64,000 nucleotides of DNA from Diphasiastrum complanatum (GCA_029204225.1 CM055097.1:1843414-1907413), one strand, 5' to 3'; positions 25,207 to 39,860 are shown, counted from the stretch's first letter. Numbers and translations: made by a program. Notes: generated from the sequence alone by a model not told the origin.

Positions 25207-25640
25207 TCGGGAATTTGAGAATGGAGTGGGTGTATTTATTAGTCCCTTCGAAATCGAAGGTGCTACGCATAGGAAATAGTTATCTCCTAGGTATTGTGGA
25301 CCATGGTTGATTATTAAGAAGGTGAGCCAAGAAGCTTATAAGCTACAGCTACCTGTGGGATGCAAGGTGCATCCAGTTTTCCATGTTAGCAAACTAAAGA
25401 AATGTTTGCATGATGGCGATAGCCTGGTGGAAGGTCTAGTGTCTCTTGAGGAGAAACACACCGCAGGTTATGGGCCAGAAAGAATCCTAGATGTAAGGGA
25501 GCGATGATTGCGGAATCGTCTCCTTCAAGAGTATCTAGTAACCTGGAAAGGGCATCCGTTGTTAGATGCTACCTGGGAGATGCGACAGGCGTTGCAGAAG
25601 TCTTACCTAGAGTTTGTCATCGAGGACCGATGACTTGCCA
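25207..25640 (+). pseudogene. Chromovirus integrase end: GPW and chromodomain
   Basis: LSPRYCGPWLIIKKVSQEAYKL, VHPVFHVSKLKK and, after a TGA at 25505-25507, LRNRLLQEYLVTWKGHP followed by DATWE, a chromodomain-like tail. Ends at a polypurine tract 25641-25654. Only this 3' end of the element remains. Confidence 0.8.
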
Positions 25641-25654
25641 GAGGAGGGAAGGAT

Positions 25655-26350
25655 TGTTAGAGTCCAGTTACGACTCTATCATGACCTTGGCACGGCCGGT
25701 TACCAAAGGGCCTGAGGCCTAGTATTGGCTAGGGTCGGTGATCGAGGAGGACATCTGTCCCAAGTTGGGACCGGTGCGTCACGAGCAGTGACCCGGTGTG
25801 GCCGCTTGATAAGTTGTCAGAGATGCAGTGTGTCTTGACCGTCGGGACCCTAGCCGTAAGTTACGAGATGCTAGCCGGCAAGTAGCCGGGGTGACCAAGA
25901 GTATCACAAGTCTTTGGCGGGGCACGAGGGTGGTACCCTATGAGTCACTCAGTATTCACAGGTCATAGGGGCTAGACATGCCAAGTGGACTGATCACCCA
26001 TAGGTGGATGCCATGTGCCAGTTGACGGGAATAGCAGGTAGAAGGACTCAAGGAGGGGGTGCCTATGGTTGTGAGGTTCATTCTACACACCGGCTTCTAG
26101 GATTCATCAGCTTGGAGAGACTGGCTTTTGACATAAGTTGAATAGGAAGATTCCGTGTCGAGCCTTTGGTGTGAAGCTGATGGGATTGACTACTTGTGTA
26201 TGTCCCTTTTTCACGGAGAAGTAAAACTGCCGCCTCATTTACTGCCAAAATTACATATAAATAGTCCGCCGCATACGGGGGAGATATGAAAAAAAAAACA
26301 ATGTTGTCTAACTTAATCTGCTAATGTTTTGGTTTCTAGGTGCGAAATCA
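25655..26350 (+). mobile_element. Chromovirus 3' LTR (right end uncertain)
   Basis: TGTTAGAGTCC follows GAGGAGGGAAGGAT. ACATATAAATAG near 26250 is a plausible TATA box. No second LTR or target duplication was found, so the right boundary is a guess. Confidence 0.55.
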
Positions 26351-26666
26351 GTCGTCCTATCTTTGGCACAAGTACGTAAACTGCAGGCATGATCGAGCTG
26401 AAGACCAAAAGATTTTTGGGAGAAGTGAATGCTCACCAGAAGAGTGACAAGCTCTCAAGCCCGTGATGTTTGCCATCCTTGGAACTACGATTTGTTTCCA
26501 TGTAGTCATGCAGGCATCAGTGTAAGTCTCAGCATAGCTTCAAAGTCTACTATTCCCAATGGCTGATGTACTGTGACATTACAGAGATCTGCTTTCACAT
26601 CCTCCGTTTCTCCTCGAATGAACTTCAACAGCTTACTAATTACTTGTGCTACAACTATACCCCTGG

Positions 26667-26687
26667 ACCCTAAACCCTAAACCCTAA
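26667..26687. repeat. Short telomere-like tract
   Basis: Three exact ACCCTAA units, the reverse of plant TTTAGGG. Confidence 0.85.
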
Positions 26688-27840
26688 GCTTGAGATTATA
26701 ACTCATTATTAATAGTATACCTTTTAAACTATAACTCTGATTGAGACAAAAACGATGCCATTAGAAACCGCTTTTCTAACGACACCCTACCACTACAACA
26801 CCCATCACAATTTTCGACGTGATCTGCGACGGATAATCATGGGTTCGATTTTTTATTTTCGTCGTCGAGCATCACAAAACATGTCGGAACGAGGTTGTCA
26901 GACTTCGACGTCATGGTATCCATCGCAATCCGACACCTGCTCAAAATCGGGTTGTTAGAAAACTTTCCCGAACGATAGAGGCCGACAACCATCTGGACAT
27001 CGCAAATCGACGTCCAATTCCACGTTTTAGTTGACGTGGACCAGAGAGGATAATATGACATGGACGTCGTACGTCAATTCGACGACATAGAACAGTCGTT
27101 GGGAACGTCCGCGACTGATATTTATCCGTCAGAATGTGACGGATAAAACAATCATTGGATTTTGACATCTGTTAACATAACAACGTTTAGAGGTATCCGC
27201 CGATGGATAAATAGTCATCGAATTGTGACAGATAAATCGGAATCCGATTTTTTTGATTAGATTAAAAAAAATAAATGCATAAAAAACGGCGTGCTAATTT
27301 TAATTGAGTTGTACTTTGCATTCCTACATTACTTCATGCACATTATGGATTGCAATACCTTATTACATTGTGTTGAATTGCATAATACTTGCTGCTTGAT
27401 CGTCCTTTTTGAAGGTTGAATATGCGATTTTTTGGACTGATCTTTTAGCTACAACACCACCCTCGAGCACGGGAGTAGCGAATGGCATGATGAATGGCTT
27501 AAACATCATGATGCTATATCTTGAGATTCTCTAATTCTTAACTGTTGCAAACTGATAATTTGCTATATCCATGTTAGATCTGATTGTAGATAACTCTCTA
27601 GAAGTTTTGATAGATATTTGGTAGCAGATCCAATAGTTTTGGTGAATTTTGCCCTTGATTTGCAACGGTTTCTGAGATCGAGGTCCCTAAACTGCAAATT
27701 TTGGGGCTTATTGGTGTAATCCGATGATCTGTTTTTCTCTTGATCCTATCTGGACCTAGATCTCTCTTGGATCTTGTTGGATCTTCTCTAATCTCACCAG
27801 ATCTGGCTGAATCTTAGTGGATCTAGCTTGATCTGGCTTG
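26688..27840. other. Non-coding; possible CACTA-type end
   Basis: From 26791 (CACTACAACACCC) to about 27240 the sequence is full of short CGACG/CGTCG and CCGTC motifs in both orientations, as in sub-terminal regions of CACTA elements. The opposite end was not found. The rest is featureless apart from several short GATCT repeats near 27750-27860. Confidence 0.3.
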
Positions 27841-27939
27841 ATCTTCCTGAATCTAGTTGTGACGGCCTAGCAGGTAAACTTTTCGTAACATGCCACCACC
27901 AACCTGGATCAGTCTCACTGCGGTGGCCAGTACTTGTGC

Positions 27940-30450
27940 AATCGGCTACCGTTGATGGGTGTGTCGAAAGGTGTCCCATCTAGCTTCTCCAAACTCACGG
28001 CTCCCTGATTAAGAATTTCTTTGATCCAATAAGGACCTTCGCCTATGAATTTCAATTTCCCCTTGATCGCCTTGGTTTTATACATCAGGACTAGATCTCT
28101 GAATCGAAGATCTTTCGATCATGCCATGCTTTGCGTCTTTCCTTTTCAGTTGCCAATGCATGCACAGCTAGTGAATTGGACCAATGTAATCATATCCCCA
28201 CTTTTCAAATGGTGCTTGGGCTAAGACCGGGTGCAAAAGGTCATAATTCAATCTCGTTGGTCTCCTTGCCCTTTGGCACACATCGCATTTCCTCATGTAT
28301 TCATCGAGGTCATTTTGTATCCGAGATGAAATGATTTGGGTGGCCTCATGAGGAAGAATACATCGCCAAAGAATCTCACCTAGTCCTCTTTGGTACAATT
28401 GGCTGGCAATCAGCTGATAAGGTCTAGCTTTTAAGATCAATTTTTGCTGATCCGCCTTTGGTAGTGATTTGTCTGGTTGGCCCCTCATTAGGTATTCAAC
28501 TATGTCGGCAGCCCATTCTGGTACTGTGTCTACGTAAAATAAGACAGCATCAAGTAGCTCATCGTCGGGTTGGGTTGCAACCTCCTTCCTCTTAATACGC
28601 GATACATGATCTGCCATGTAGTGTTGTTTTCCCTTGTGAACTACTATCCGAAAATCAAACTCTAACAACAGAAGTAGCCATCGAGTGATTCTTCCTGTGT
28701 TGCAAGTTTTGTTAACGAGATAGAGCAAGGGTTGATAGTCCGTATAAAAGGCAAAGTGTGTGGCCATCAAGTAATGTCAAAACTTCTTAAATGCATATAT
28801 CATTGCCAGTCCTTCTCGTTCGGTGGTTGAGTGATTCATTTCGGTATCATTGAGTTGTCGGCTTGCAAATCGGGTCTAAAATTTTTTTTTGTGTTCTTTT
28901 GGCTAGGTTAAGACTGCTCCAGCTGCATGCTTTGATACGCGTATGCACATGAAACTCAATGGACCAATTGGGTGGCCATAAGATTGGTGCTGAAACCAAT
29001 GCATCTTTAAGTTTTTGGAAAGCCTTTAGGGCTTCCTCATTCCAATGTGGATCCATTGTGAGTTTGTAAATTGATCATGCTAACTCCGCAAAATCTAGAA
29101 TGAAAATCCTGTAATAGTTAGCATGACCCATAAAGATGTAGACCTCGCGGATCATTCCTGGTGGTGGTAGATCAACAATGATCGTAATTTTCGATAGGTT
29201 TGTGGCAATCCCATGTCTAGACACTATATGGCCAAGAATCAAGCCATGAGCAACCCAAAATTGACATTTTTCTGGATTCAAGGAGATATGGAATTCGCGA
29301 CATTTTTGTAGCACCTTCTCCAGATTGGATGTGTTCAAAGTCTGGTCCATGCACGCATAAATCTTCCAAGAAAATTTTCAGGAATTTCTGCAAATACTCT
29401 TTGAATGCCGCCCGCATGACTTGTTGGAAAGTGCTTGGACATTACAAAGTCCTAATGGCATCACCTTATAGGCATAGGTTTCCCATTCCGTGGCAACTGT
29501 TGTCTTATGCTAGTCTTGGGGTGCTATCTTCACTTGATTGTAACCGTTGAAGTTGTCTAAGAAACTGTAGGCTTCGGCTCCAGCTACTCTGGCAAGGACA
29601 CTTTCCATAAAGGGAAAAGAAAAATTATCTTTTTTTGTGATTGCATTTAGTGCCTTCAGATTCACACATATTCGCATTTTGCCATTCTTCTTGGGTACTA
29701 TAACTATCGGCGATACCCATTCAGTGTGCTCGATTTCGTAAATGAAATCTGTGTCTAACAGCTTCTACAATTTTTGCTTGATCAGTTCTGTGTAGTTCGG
29801 GTTGCAGCGGTAGTAACGACTCACCTTGGGAACTGCTCCATCCACCAAGGGTATGGTGTGTTGGACTACTATTGGTGGGATGCCCTTCAGATCACTGTAA
29901 TTCCAGGCAAAACAATCCATGTACTCTACCAACAATGATCGTAGCCGTTTGAATTGTGTGGGTGTTAACTGCTCCCCCACATGCTCTATCTTTTCTTCTT
30001 CACTTGGCTCAGCAAGGTTCATTGGTTGCGTTCGTGCAGGTCCCTCGAAGACTTGTTCCGTTGGTGCCTCAGGTTCTCGCTGGGCTTGTGGCAACATAAT
30101 TACCACGTCGTCCAAGGTATAATTCTTGAAAGTCTTAAGCATCTCGTGAACGGGTGCTCGTTGAGATTCCTCCTTCAGCATATTGATCTTAGTCTGATTG
30201 GTCATCTTTTGATTCCTCGTCATTTGAGTAGAGAATGACGCTATATCAGAGTTCATCCTGATTGACTTCGAAGAATCCAACACCTTCTTCTTGTCTCTTT
30301 TTGTCATATCGGTGGATTCGTCCTTGTTGTCTTTCTTTGAAACTGGTGTGACATTCGCCTCGTGGTTGCGAATATCAACATCCACTATAGCTATAGCTTC
30401 TTTGGGTAGATCACTCCATCGGATCACCTGGTTGTAGCGTTGTTTCAACT
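27940..30450 (-). pseudogene. Ty3/gypsy pol, damaged
   Basis: Order on the minus strand: gag-pol linker (30448 to about 30090), RT from about 30000 with CFAWNYSDLKGIPP, EWVSPIVIVPKKNGK and, across stops, AEAYSFLDNFNGYNQ (the YxDD-equivalent box is not intact), then LNPEKCQFW and GHANYYR, RNase H (FYTDYQPLLYLVN, VVHKGKQHYMADHVSR), and an integrase zinc finger ending CDVCQRARR and WGYDYIGPIH at 28168. The integrase catalytic core is missing: the next codons, in another frame, are ATEKERRKAWHDRK and GPYWIKEILNQGAV. Stops and frameshifts throughout. Confidence 0.8.
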
Positions 30451-30749
30451 AGTTCTTCTTGTTCACAGGTGCCCTTGGTGGATCTATCCTTGAACCTTTC
30501 GCCATAGCAAATTTTTGTGGCGGTTGAGCTGGTACTCTCTTAATTCCATTGCGATCTGAGTCCATGTACTGTGGGACTTGCTCATCAGTTAGCTCTTGTA
30601 AGTTTAATCGTGTTGCCAAGGGACTAAATAATCATCCACTAGGTTCTCAATAGATTTTGCTGATATCCATGCTATCTTCATCATATTCACTCCAAATGTA
30701 ATTGGTGTGTCCATGGTGTAACACTTGGGTGTGGAGAAAAGTGTGATAT

Positions 30750-30791
30750 GCTCTGATACCACTAAAAATCATGTGTATGCTCTGATGTCAC
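30750..30791 (-). promoter_or_regulatory. Duplicated primer-binding site
   Basis: Reverse complements of TGGTATCAGAGC (30750-30761) and TGACATCAGAGC (30779-30790) sit 29 bp apart, the mutated one directly against the LTR. This mirrors the repeated sites at 24953-25025. Confidence 0.75.
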
Positions 30792-31856
30792 TGAAGAGTG
30801 TGAATGAATCAGAATCGTAGTCACAAAGCTTTCACGAAGGAACCACGACTCTCTTGCCGTCGGATGGAGTTCAGATGCGATCGTTGGACACTGCCAACTG
30901 AATCACTCCTATAGTCCTCTAGAGTGTAGTTAGGCACTGCTGATCTACATTTATAAAATTAATGCAGCATTCAACATGGTTTTAACCAAGGTGCGAAATT
31001 CAAATGAACAAGAAAACTTAGACATACGAATAAACAACAGACACATTTGCATTCGAGATCAGACACAACAAGAAAATCATCTATATTGATCTTTCTTTGA
31101 TTTCTTCAAGCACTGTTGCTTGCAAATCCACGTTGTGCGTTGGCGTGGGAGAAATACAGTTCTCTCACGAGCAATCGTCTTGCTTTATAGCGGACAGTTG
31201 GATCTACATATCCTAGATAGAATTGTCTTTGCACGCAGGCGGACATGTATTCTGTATTTCGTCTTGATTGCTTACTTGCATCAGACTACTACATTATACT
31301 ATATGTGTACTCTGTTGATCTATATATCAAGTATCATCCAGTAAGTATAGTCGCTCTATGTAAAGCTAAGATTAGAGTGATTAAGCATCTACAACTAATC
31401 AGGGAAATACAAGAGTGGTAGATTAGCCACGATCTAAAATGTATCTGCTGACGTCATGCCATCAGATCAGATATCTGTACTTTTGGGTACTTGCATGATC
31501 TCGTTGGTACTCTTTGGAGCGTGGAGGGCAGGAGAAGGTTTCGTTTCCATCGTTGGTTTTGTTTTGGTCGTTTGCCTTCTCTCGTACTGGACCGCAAAAG
31601 ATTCTTGTTCATGAATCTTTCGTGTTCACGAACCGTTCGTCTTCGTCTGCTTTGACTTTCAAGTTCGCGAACCGTTCGTCTTCATTTCTTTTGACTTTCG
31701 AGTTCGCGAACCATTCGTCTTCATTTCCTTTGACTTTTGTGTTCGCGAAACTTTTCGTGCTTCGTGTCTCCTGACTTTCGTGTTCGCGAACATCTTCGTC
31801 AGGCTAAGGGTTGAAAGCTAGCAAGGCTTTGTAGTTAAAAAAAATTTATTTCTTCA
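30792..31856 (-). mobile_element. Copia LTR family A, copy 2 (3' LTR of the copia to its right)
   Basis: TGAAGA...TCTTCA ends, 1065 bp, matching copy 1. About four 39-bp units of TTCGCGAACCGTTCGTCTTC-type occupy 31620-31800. Copia pol ends just to the right, so it serves as that element's 3' LTR. To the left lie primer sites and then gypsy pol, so another element abuts it. Confidence 0.85.
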
Positions 31857-33313
<1,457 letters not shown>

Positions 33314-33439
33314 GTGCACTGGCCACGACAGCCTCTCTCTCTGGACACAGCAGCATCAGTTCACAATACAAAACGAGTTGGTATATTATCTTTTGATCAC
33401 ACTTGTTGCATTCAATACGCTGATGCCTTTGATACCAGT

Positions 33440-34090
33440 CGTTCTGGGAGCAACACCATTGTGCTGCGGTGTGTAGGCTGCAGTTTTTCTGTGAATGATG
33501 CCACGATCATTGCAGAAGTCAGTGAAGCGATTCAAGATGCATTCGCCACCTCAATCTATTCTGATCTGCTTCATTTTGCTGCCTGTACATCTCTCAGACC
33601 AATTCAAATATTCTATGAATTTATCAAGTGCCTCAGATTTATTCTGAATAAAATACACTCTGGCAAATTTGCTTTAATCATCAATGAAGGTTATATAATA
33701 TTTTGAACCTCCTACTGAGATCACGTTGAATGGTCCACAGATGTCAGAGTGCACTAGCTCCAGAATCTTAGTCATTTTGTAGGAGTCTTTGACGAATGGT
33801 ATGCGTGACATATTGCCCTTCAAACATGCATCACAGGTGGTCGAACTGGTTGCATTCGAGATGCTGACCCCTGTTATTGCTCCATGATGGCTTGCTTAAA
33901 GTGCCATTGAGTTCATGTGGCACAGTCTTCTGTGCCACAAAGTGCCTGGCTGGTCATCATGAGTCTGATGCACCTGATCTGTAGGTAGGCGTACCTTCAA
34001 ATGATATAGGTTCCTTTTCTTCTGCCTTGAGCGATCAAAGTATTGGTACTGGCATCAATCACATTGCATGCTTCGTTCAGAAAATGTCAC
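33440..34090 (-). pseudogene. Copia integrase fragment
   Basis: Minus-strand translation gives HDACLKGNMSRIPF, LVHSDICGPFNV (first catalytic Asp), RIDWGGECIL (second Asp in an altered DNGGE box) and AAYTPQHNGVAPR, where the catalytic Glu position is Pro. At least one stop occurs in the core. The C-terminal half is deleted at the CT tract. Confidence 0.75.
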
Positions 34091-34116
34091 ACGCATCCCT
34101 GCATCTGCTATTCTTG

Positions 34117-34413
34117 CTACAGAGAGCAAGTCTTGTTGTAGAGTAGGCACGAACAGATTATCTTTGAGTCGTCTGTCTCTGCCGTTGGTGTTGAACCAAT
34201 ACCAATTACTTGATGTCTAGATCCATTTCCAAGAACTATGAATCTTGAGGGATCTGCAGTTCTGAAATCAAACATTATGCGTCTGGATGTCACGAAGTGT
34301 GAGGTGGCTCCTGAGTCTAGAATCACCTCATGTGTGTCATATGTTGATGCTGCACACACGTCTTCACAGATATAGGCGGTCGAACAGTTTCTGTTCATTC
34401 TTTCTTCGCCCAT
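34117..34413 (-). pseudogene. Copia protease
   Basis: ILDSGATSHFVTSR retains the DSGA catalytic motif and is followed by IVLGNGSRHQVIGIGS, typical of copia retropepsins. The frame stops after about 98 codons, before the GAG-pre-integrase block. Confidence 0.8.
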
Positions 34414-34489
34414 TTTCGAGCTCTCGGGCTCCTCTACATAGGATGAACTATTGTTGTTCTCCTGTTTGTTCTGTGCTGATTTGTTTCTC

Positions 34490-35239
34490 GGGTTCTGGCA
34501 GCAATCCTTGGCTGCTGACCCTTCTTATGGCAATGGATACACTCAATCTTGGGATTGAGCCAGCATGTATCTACTGTATGCCCGTCTCTTATGCATCTCA
34601 TGCAAGTCTTCTTGTCTGCACCTTGTTGTTTCGACCTCCCTTGCTCTTGCTAGTCCCCTCTGCTTGCTGGTCACGATCCTGCCTCTGATTCGACTCCCTC
34701 TTAGGCTTAAACTGCTTCTTGGATTTTTCTTTGTTGCCATAGAGGGCTTGGTCAGAACCATCTTTGTGATCAAGATGTTCTCTAGCCTCGACTTCCTCTC
34801 GAATGTCGACAATCGCCTTTTTGAGATTCATGGCAGGATCTTTCGCGAACAGGGTTCTTGTCGTCTGGAATGATCTGGGTAAGGCTCTCAATAGGTACAT
34901 GAGCTGCTTCTCAGCTGACACAACGTTCTCTGCTTCAGAGTTATGTAGTGACAGAAACAGATCCTTCATCTTTCTTATGAAAGAAGTGAGGTCTTTTCCA
35001 TCCCACTACAAATTCGTCAGCTGATCTTTCAGCATCATGATTTGACTTCTTGATTTCGTCTGAAATCTGGTGAGTAATGCATCCCACATCTCCTTAGCTT
35101 TGGAGAGTGTAGCCAAGTCAAGTGTGAGGCTATCTTCGATGGAAGATGATAGCAAGGCTATTGCCTTGTCGTTTTTCTCCCTCCATTCATGTAGTTCCTT
35201 GCCTGTTGTCATAGGCATTTCTTCTGTGCCATCCACCAA
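34490..35239 (-). pseudogene. Copia gag with zinc knuckles
   Basis: Gag starts near 35239 (WREKNDKAIALLSSSIEDS, AKEMWDALLTRFQ) and, after a stop near 35006, continues with FIRKMKDLFLSLHN, LLRALPRSFQ and a basic Lys/Gln-rich tail. CMRCIRDGHTVDTC is a full C-x2-C-x4-H-x4-C knuckle (frame shifted). A second, CIHCHKKGQ, is incomplete. The 5' LTR expected further right is not recognisable beyond 35240. Confidence 0.75.
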
Positions 35240-35795
35240 GGGAAATAGTACTACGCCCTTGAGTATGAGTGATGACTTTCAAAAAACCGATAACTTTTTT
35301 CAAATGCAAGAAATTTTATGTTTCATTTTTATATGGAGGAAATTTGCGTATAGTAAAGTAAGGAGATCCTTACAAAACTTGGCTTAACATAGGTTTAGTA
35401 AGTTAATAAAATAAATTATGATTGTAAATATGTAGTATTTTGCCATCAAGAAATATGAGATGTATGATTTGAAAGGCAAAAAATCTCAAAACCAATAAAT
35501 AAATGCAGTAATTTTGTACACTTCTCAAAGAGGTTTGGGGACACTCACTTGCTTCCACCTCTCACAATACTTACAAATGATGTCTAAATGGTTATTTTAG
35601 TGTTTGACTAACTAGCATGTGTCATGATCAATATGTATTAGATAACGGCCCCGTAGGGGCCCATTACGAGTTTTTTTTGGGGGGGGGGGAGCCCGGAATA
35701 CGGTACGGTATGCAACTAGACAAATACGGCCGATTACGGGATTTTATTCGCCAGTTTAAGCCTCGTTAAAAACTGAAAGTGCTGATAACGTATTA

Positions 35796-35902
35796 TGGAA
35801 GGAGCCGGGCAGAGGCCATTCTGCCCGGTAAGGATTTCCAGAATTTTAAAAAAATTCTGGAAATGCTTACCGAGCAGAATGGCCTCTGCCCGGCCCCTTC
35901 CA
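35796..35902. repeat. Long imperfect hairpin
   Basis: Arms of about 50 bp: TGGAAGGAGCCGGGCAGAGG ... is answered by ... CCTCTGCCCGGCCCCTTCCA, closing on a short A-rich loop at AATTTTAAAAAAATT. Only a few mismatches, so it could be a MITE arm pair or a small-RNA source. Confidence 0.8.
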
Positions 35903-35905
35903 TTG

Positions 35906-36123
35906 CGTAATGGATTTTTGGACCTTTTTAAACCAATCCTTAGCTGCCACGTGGCAGGTGCAAGCAAAATCAGCAATAAGAAAATTTGAGACCAATCCAA
36001 TGCTGCCATGTGGCAGATGGCAGGCATAATGTGCACTAAATTTTTTTTTTCAAAAAACAGGTGACTATTCTGCTTTTTAATATGTTCATAAATGGGCAGA
36101 ATAGTCACCAAAAATCCATTACG
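35906..36123. mobile_element. MITE-like element with 16-bp inverted ends
   Basis: CGTAATGGATTTTTGG (35906-35921) is the exact reverse complement of 36108-36123. A second internal inverted pair, GGTGACTATTCTGC with GCAGAATAGTCACC, lies near the right end. No ORF, 218 bp. Confidence 0.65.
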
Positions 36124-36275
36124 TATTAGCTAATGGCCCCTTACACGAGCTTTTGGGGGGGGGGGGGGGGGAGGCGAGCCCGAGATACGGTACGGTATGC
36201 AACTAGAGAGATACGGCAGATTACGGGATTTTATTCGCCAGTTTAAGCCTCATTGAAAACTGAAAGTGCTAATAA

Positions 36276-37984
36276 CTAAATATCTAAAGGCTTTTAGCCC
36301 AAAAGTTTTTGAGAGTAGAAGTGTCAATCAAAAGTTGATGATGAGACGTTTAGGCCTTAGTAGACTCTAGGCTGCCAAAGGCCAGGCCTAAATTTCTAAT
36401 TCATGTTGCATTAATGAATTGTATTGGTACATAATAAAATCCAAAGAATCTCCAACCAAACGGTAAATGCTCGTAAAATAAAGAAATAGTAATATTAACG
36501 ACCTCACGGACACCTGTTTCATTAGCGGCCTTCCAAATTGCGAAGGAATCAGGATAGATAAAACTACGCGTTAATTGGCCAAACCATATTATTCAACGAA
36601 GGGTTGAGATTTCGTGATTTGTGATCGTGATTTTTGGACGGTTACGATCTGTTGGTAATTAAAGGCTCCTGCCCCCCCCCTCCCGGAAATCCGTCCGTCC
36701 AAAATTGAAGGGTGAGTCCGTCCGTCCAAAATTGAACAGGAAGATCAACGGCTGCGAGAATTTGGTGTCAGTAGCACGTGTGATATCGCTTTCACACGTG
36801 TGATGTGATAGCGAAGTAAGAGGTGGCTGGCTGGTCTTGTGATTTGGTTTTCTTTTTCCAAGGGAAAATAGTTACTTTTTAACAAATTTCGTACTTTTTT
36901 AAATTTAAGGCCCCGGCTCAATAGAAATGAATATTTCGTCTGTAATTACTTTTTGAATTATTTAATAAGTTATTGGTAATTATTAAGCCAATGGAACATT
37001 TAGATGAAATCCAAGAAAAAGAAAATAAAACTTTCAATTTTTAAAACTAATATTAGTTTCAATTTAGCTAATATTTGACAATTGAAATTTTTTTTTGGAC
37101 CCCTTCCCATGTCATTCCGTTGTGAAAGGCAAAAGGTGAAATGGCCGAGGTGTAGAACATGAAAACATTTCAGAGGCAGATTAAGGCTTAGGCCAATGCA
37201 ACATGTAAAGGCTTAGGCCAATGCAACATTTACATGAAATCCAAGGAAAAGAAAATAAAGGGGGGGGGGGGGGGGGTGTGTGCCAGTTGGCATTGGACAC
37301 CCCTCCCATGTCATTCCCGTTGTGAAAGGCAAAAGGTGAAATGGCCGAGAACCTTCCTTGACATGAAAACAATCTTTTTAACATTGTTTTGGCCGTAAAC
37401 CAAGGGAAAGAGAAGCACCTCACAAAACTAAATCTACGTGCCTTCTTTTTGTTTTGAGTTTTATTTTTTAGTAAGGGAAAGAGAAACTCCTCACCGGACG
37501 AAATCTGCGTGCCTCCCTTTCTTTCTTTTTTGAATTTTTTTTTTACTTGCACCTTTCGGATGCCGAAGGTGCATGTAAAAAATTCTACTTTGATTTACAT
37601 GCACCATCCGCACGGAAGATGCATGTAAAAAATTTGCAGTAAACAATCATAAGAAAAAAAGTAAAATCTAAAATTATGGCATGGAAGGGCACCTCCTCGG
37701 GGAATTCTTCTCGAGAAAGGGCTTCTGCCCTCTGGCTACCGAGGGCCCTTCCTGGCCACCATCAATTTATCTTTCTTTTTATGGGGACAAGATCCATCGA
37801 GGATTCCTCCAATCGTTCTTGGTGATGGTGATTTGAAGACGAAACGTTAGGATGCTTTGACAATGTCCACTGAGGTGTGGTGCGATGGTGGTGACAATAA
37901 CAACTAGAAAGCGTTCGTCTGCTTTTTATAGTTATTTTTTCTATTTTTGCTAAACACCCAATTTTTCAACTATGCAAGAGAGAG
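36276..37984. other. Non-coding with local duplications
   Basis: A segment of about 150-180 bp around 36990-37165 (CATGTCATTCCGTTGTGAAAG, GGCAAAAGGTGAAATGGCCGA) recurs at about 37190-37370. A shorter one (AAGGGAAAGAGAA...CTCC) recurs at 37399 and 37472. G runs at 37260-37276. No gene seen. Confidence 0.55.
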
Positions 37985-38470
<486 letters not shown>

Positions 38471-39279
38471 TAGAGTGAGAGAAAAAAAATTTAAATATTG
38501 TATGATGATTTACATTGTTAAAGTTAGATTTGTTTGAACAAAACTAAAATAGGCTGAAAGATTTAATAGAATGTGTGTGTGTACTCAATTGTTGCATACA
38601 AGTCACTTGTAGGGCCAATGAGCCCCTTTGACAATGCAATCCTCAATGGGGTGATAATCATTAATATTCCAACCAATAATTGCACCTTTTATTTTTTTCC
38701 CCACATTTTTGGCGTTTTTTAATTTTTTCCACGGTTTTATCGAAGTTGCAAACCCTATTGTTGTTTGGACTTGAAATGTTAGTGAAAGGACACAATATGT
38801 ATTGGTGTTGACATCATAGCTATGAATCAGTATATATAAAGGCGTGGAAAGAGCAAACAGGCGTGGAATAGGACATAACCGCAAGATAAAATGAATTGTG
38901 CTTTATAAAATAGAGTGTGCTTTATGGTAAATGAGAACAATTTTGCTATGGATTCATTATTATTGTTGTAACATATTAGTTATAAACTTTGAAGTTAGAA
39001 AAACCAATACCCGTTTCCGTATTGCAATGGATATAAAAATAAAAAATGAACGCAATTGAATATAAATATTAATAATTATAAATCATTTTCATCGTTTTCG
39101 TCATCACATAAGTCTCGACACTCATATGAATCTAGATCTAAGTATAATCATAGATTTTCGACCGCGTCTCTTTGAGAATGTGAGCTACCCTCATATTCGT
39201 CCTCCTCCTCTTCTAGTTCTATCTCATCCAAACGTTGGGGCCTCAAACCCTCAATATGGCCTTGTAAGATCATAGAAAT
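38471..39279. other. No gene called
   Basis: A minus-strand frame at 38603-38884 shows no recognisable motif. Otherwise AT-rich DNA. Confidence 0.4.
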
Positions 39280-39860
39280 ATCATTATTTACAATCGTATT
39301 TTCTTCTCGCGTCATTTCCATATCATTTGGAGCCTAGATGAGTGGTTCAGGTTCTTCCAAAACCTCAAAATTGTGGGTGGTGGTTCGTCATGTATATCCA
39401 ATGTTACAATATCTTTTCCTTCAAACACATGTCATTTTCTTGCATTAAGTTGGATCACATACCACCATCTTGGATCTATTCGATTTGGATGAAATTTAAT
39501 TTGCCAAGAAATTTAAAATTAAGTTGGTCATTTAAGATTGATAAATAAGACATTGAGAATATTAATGACATTGAGATTGTAGAGTCTCACATGTTCACAA
39601 TGTCGTGGCAATACTAAAGTGGCATGAGAGTCCATCGATATACATTTTGTTGAGTCGATTTGAAAAAATTTTGAGTTCTCAGTTCTAATTGTGGCGTTGC
39701 TTCCACGATAGAAACCATTTTATGTCAAAATAAAATATTTTTTGTTAGTTTTGTAATCGACTTCATAAATATGTTGCAATGTGCCAACATAGTGTAGGTC
39801 GCCAGAAATGACATTCACGTCCCTCGCACTAGAACGACTCTCTTGTTAAAAGTTGGCCAT
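39280..39860 (-). pseudogene. CACTA transposon-associated domain (DUF4216-like)
   Basis: One minus-strand frame with a single TAA reads ARDVNVISGDLHYVGTLQ, IYEVDYKTNKKYFIL, NGFYRG, FFQIDSTKC and LVLPRHCEHVRLY. After frame changes come NRIDPRWWYVIQLNARK and an acidic tail. The order (YYG.L..I.E..Y, FKC.WF-like, VLP.HC.HV, D.WW.V) is that of the domain next to the TNP2 transposase in plant En/Spm elements. Transposase itself is absent. Confidence 0.55.

Larger units (their letters stand above)
35644..36280. repeat. Direct repeats flanking nested foldback elements
   Basis: A block of about 130-145 bp (ATACGGTACGGTATGCAACTAGA, split by position, then GATTACGGGATTTTATTCGCCAGTTTAAGCCTC in two pieces) occurs at 35644-35790 and 36128-36275. 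Between them lie a long hairpin (35796-35902) and an element with 16-bp perfect inverted ends (35906-36123). Poly-G runs follow the start of each direct repeat. Confidence 0.75.

Noticed and set aside
26667-26687. Interstitial telomere or chromosome end
   Set aside because: Only three units, surrounded by ordinary sequence; not enough to claim a telomeric fusion or former end.
36780-36810. CACACGTGTG near 36790 as part of an LTR
   Set aside because: No LTR ends, PBS or polypurine tract around it; treated as an isolated palindrome.
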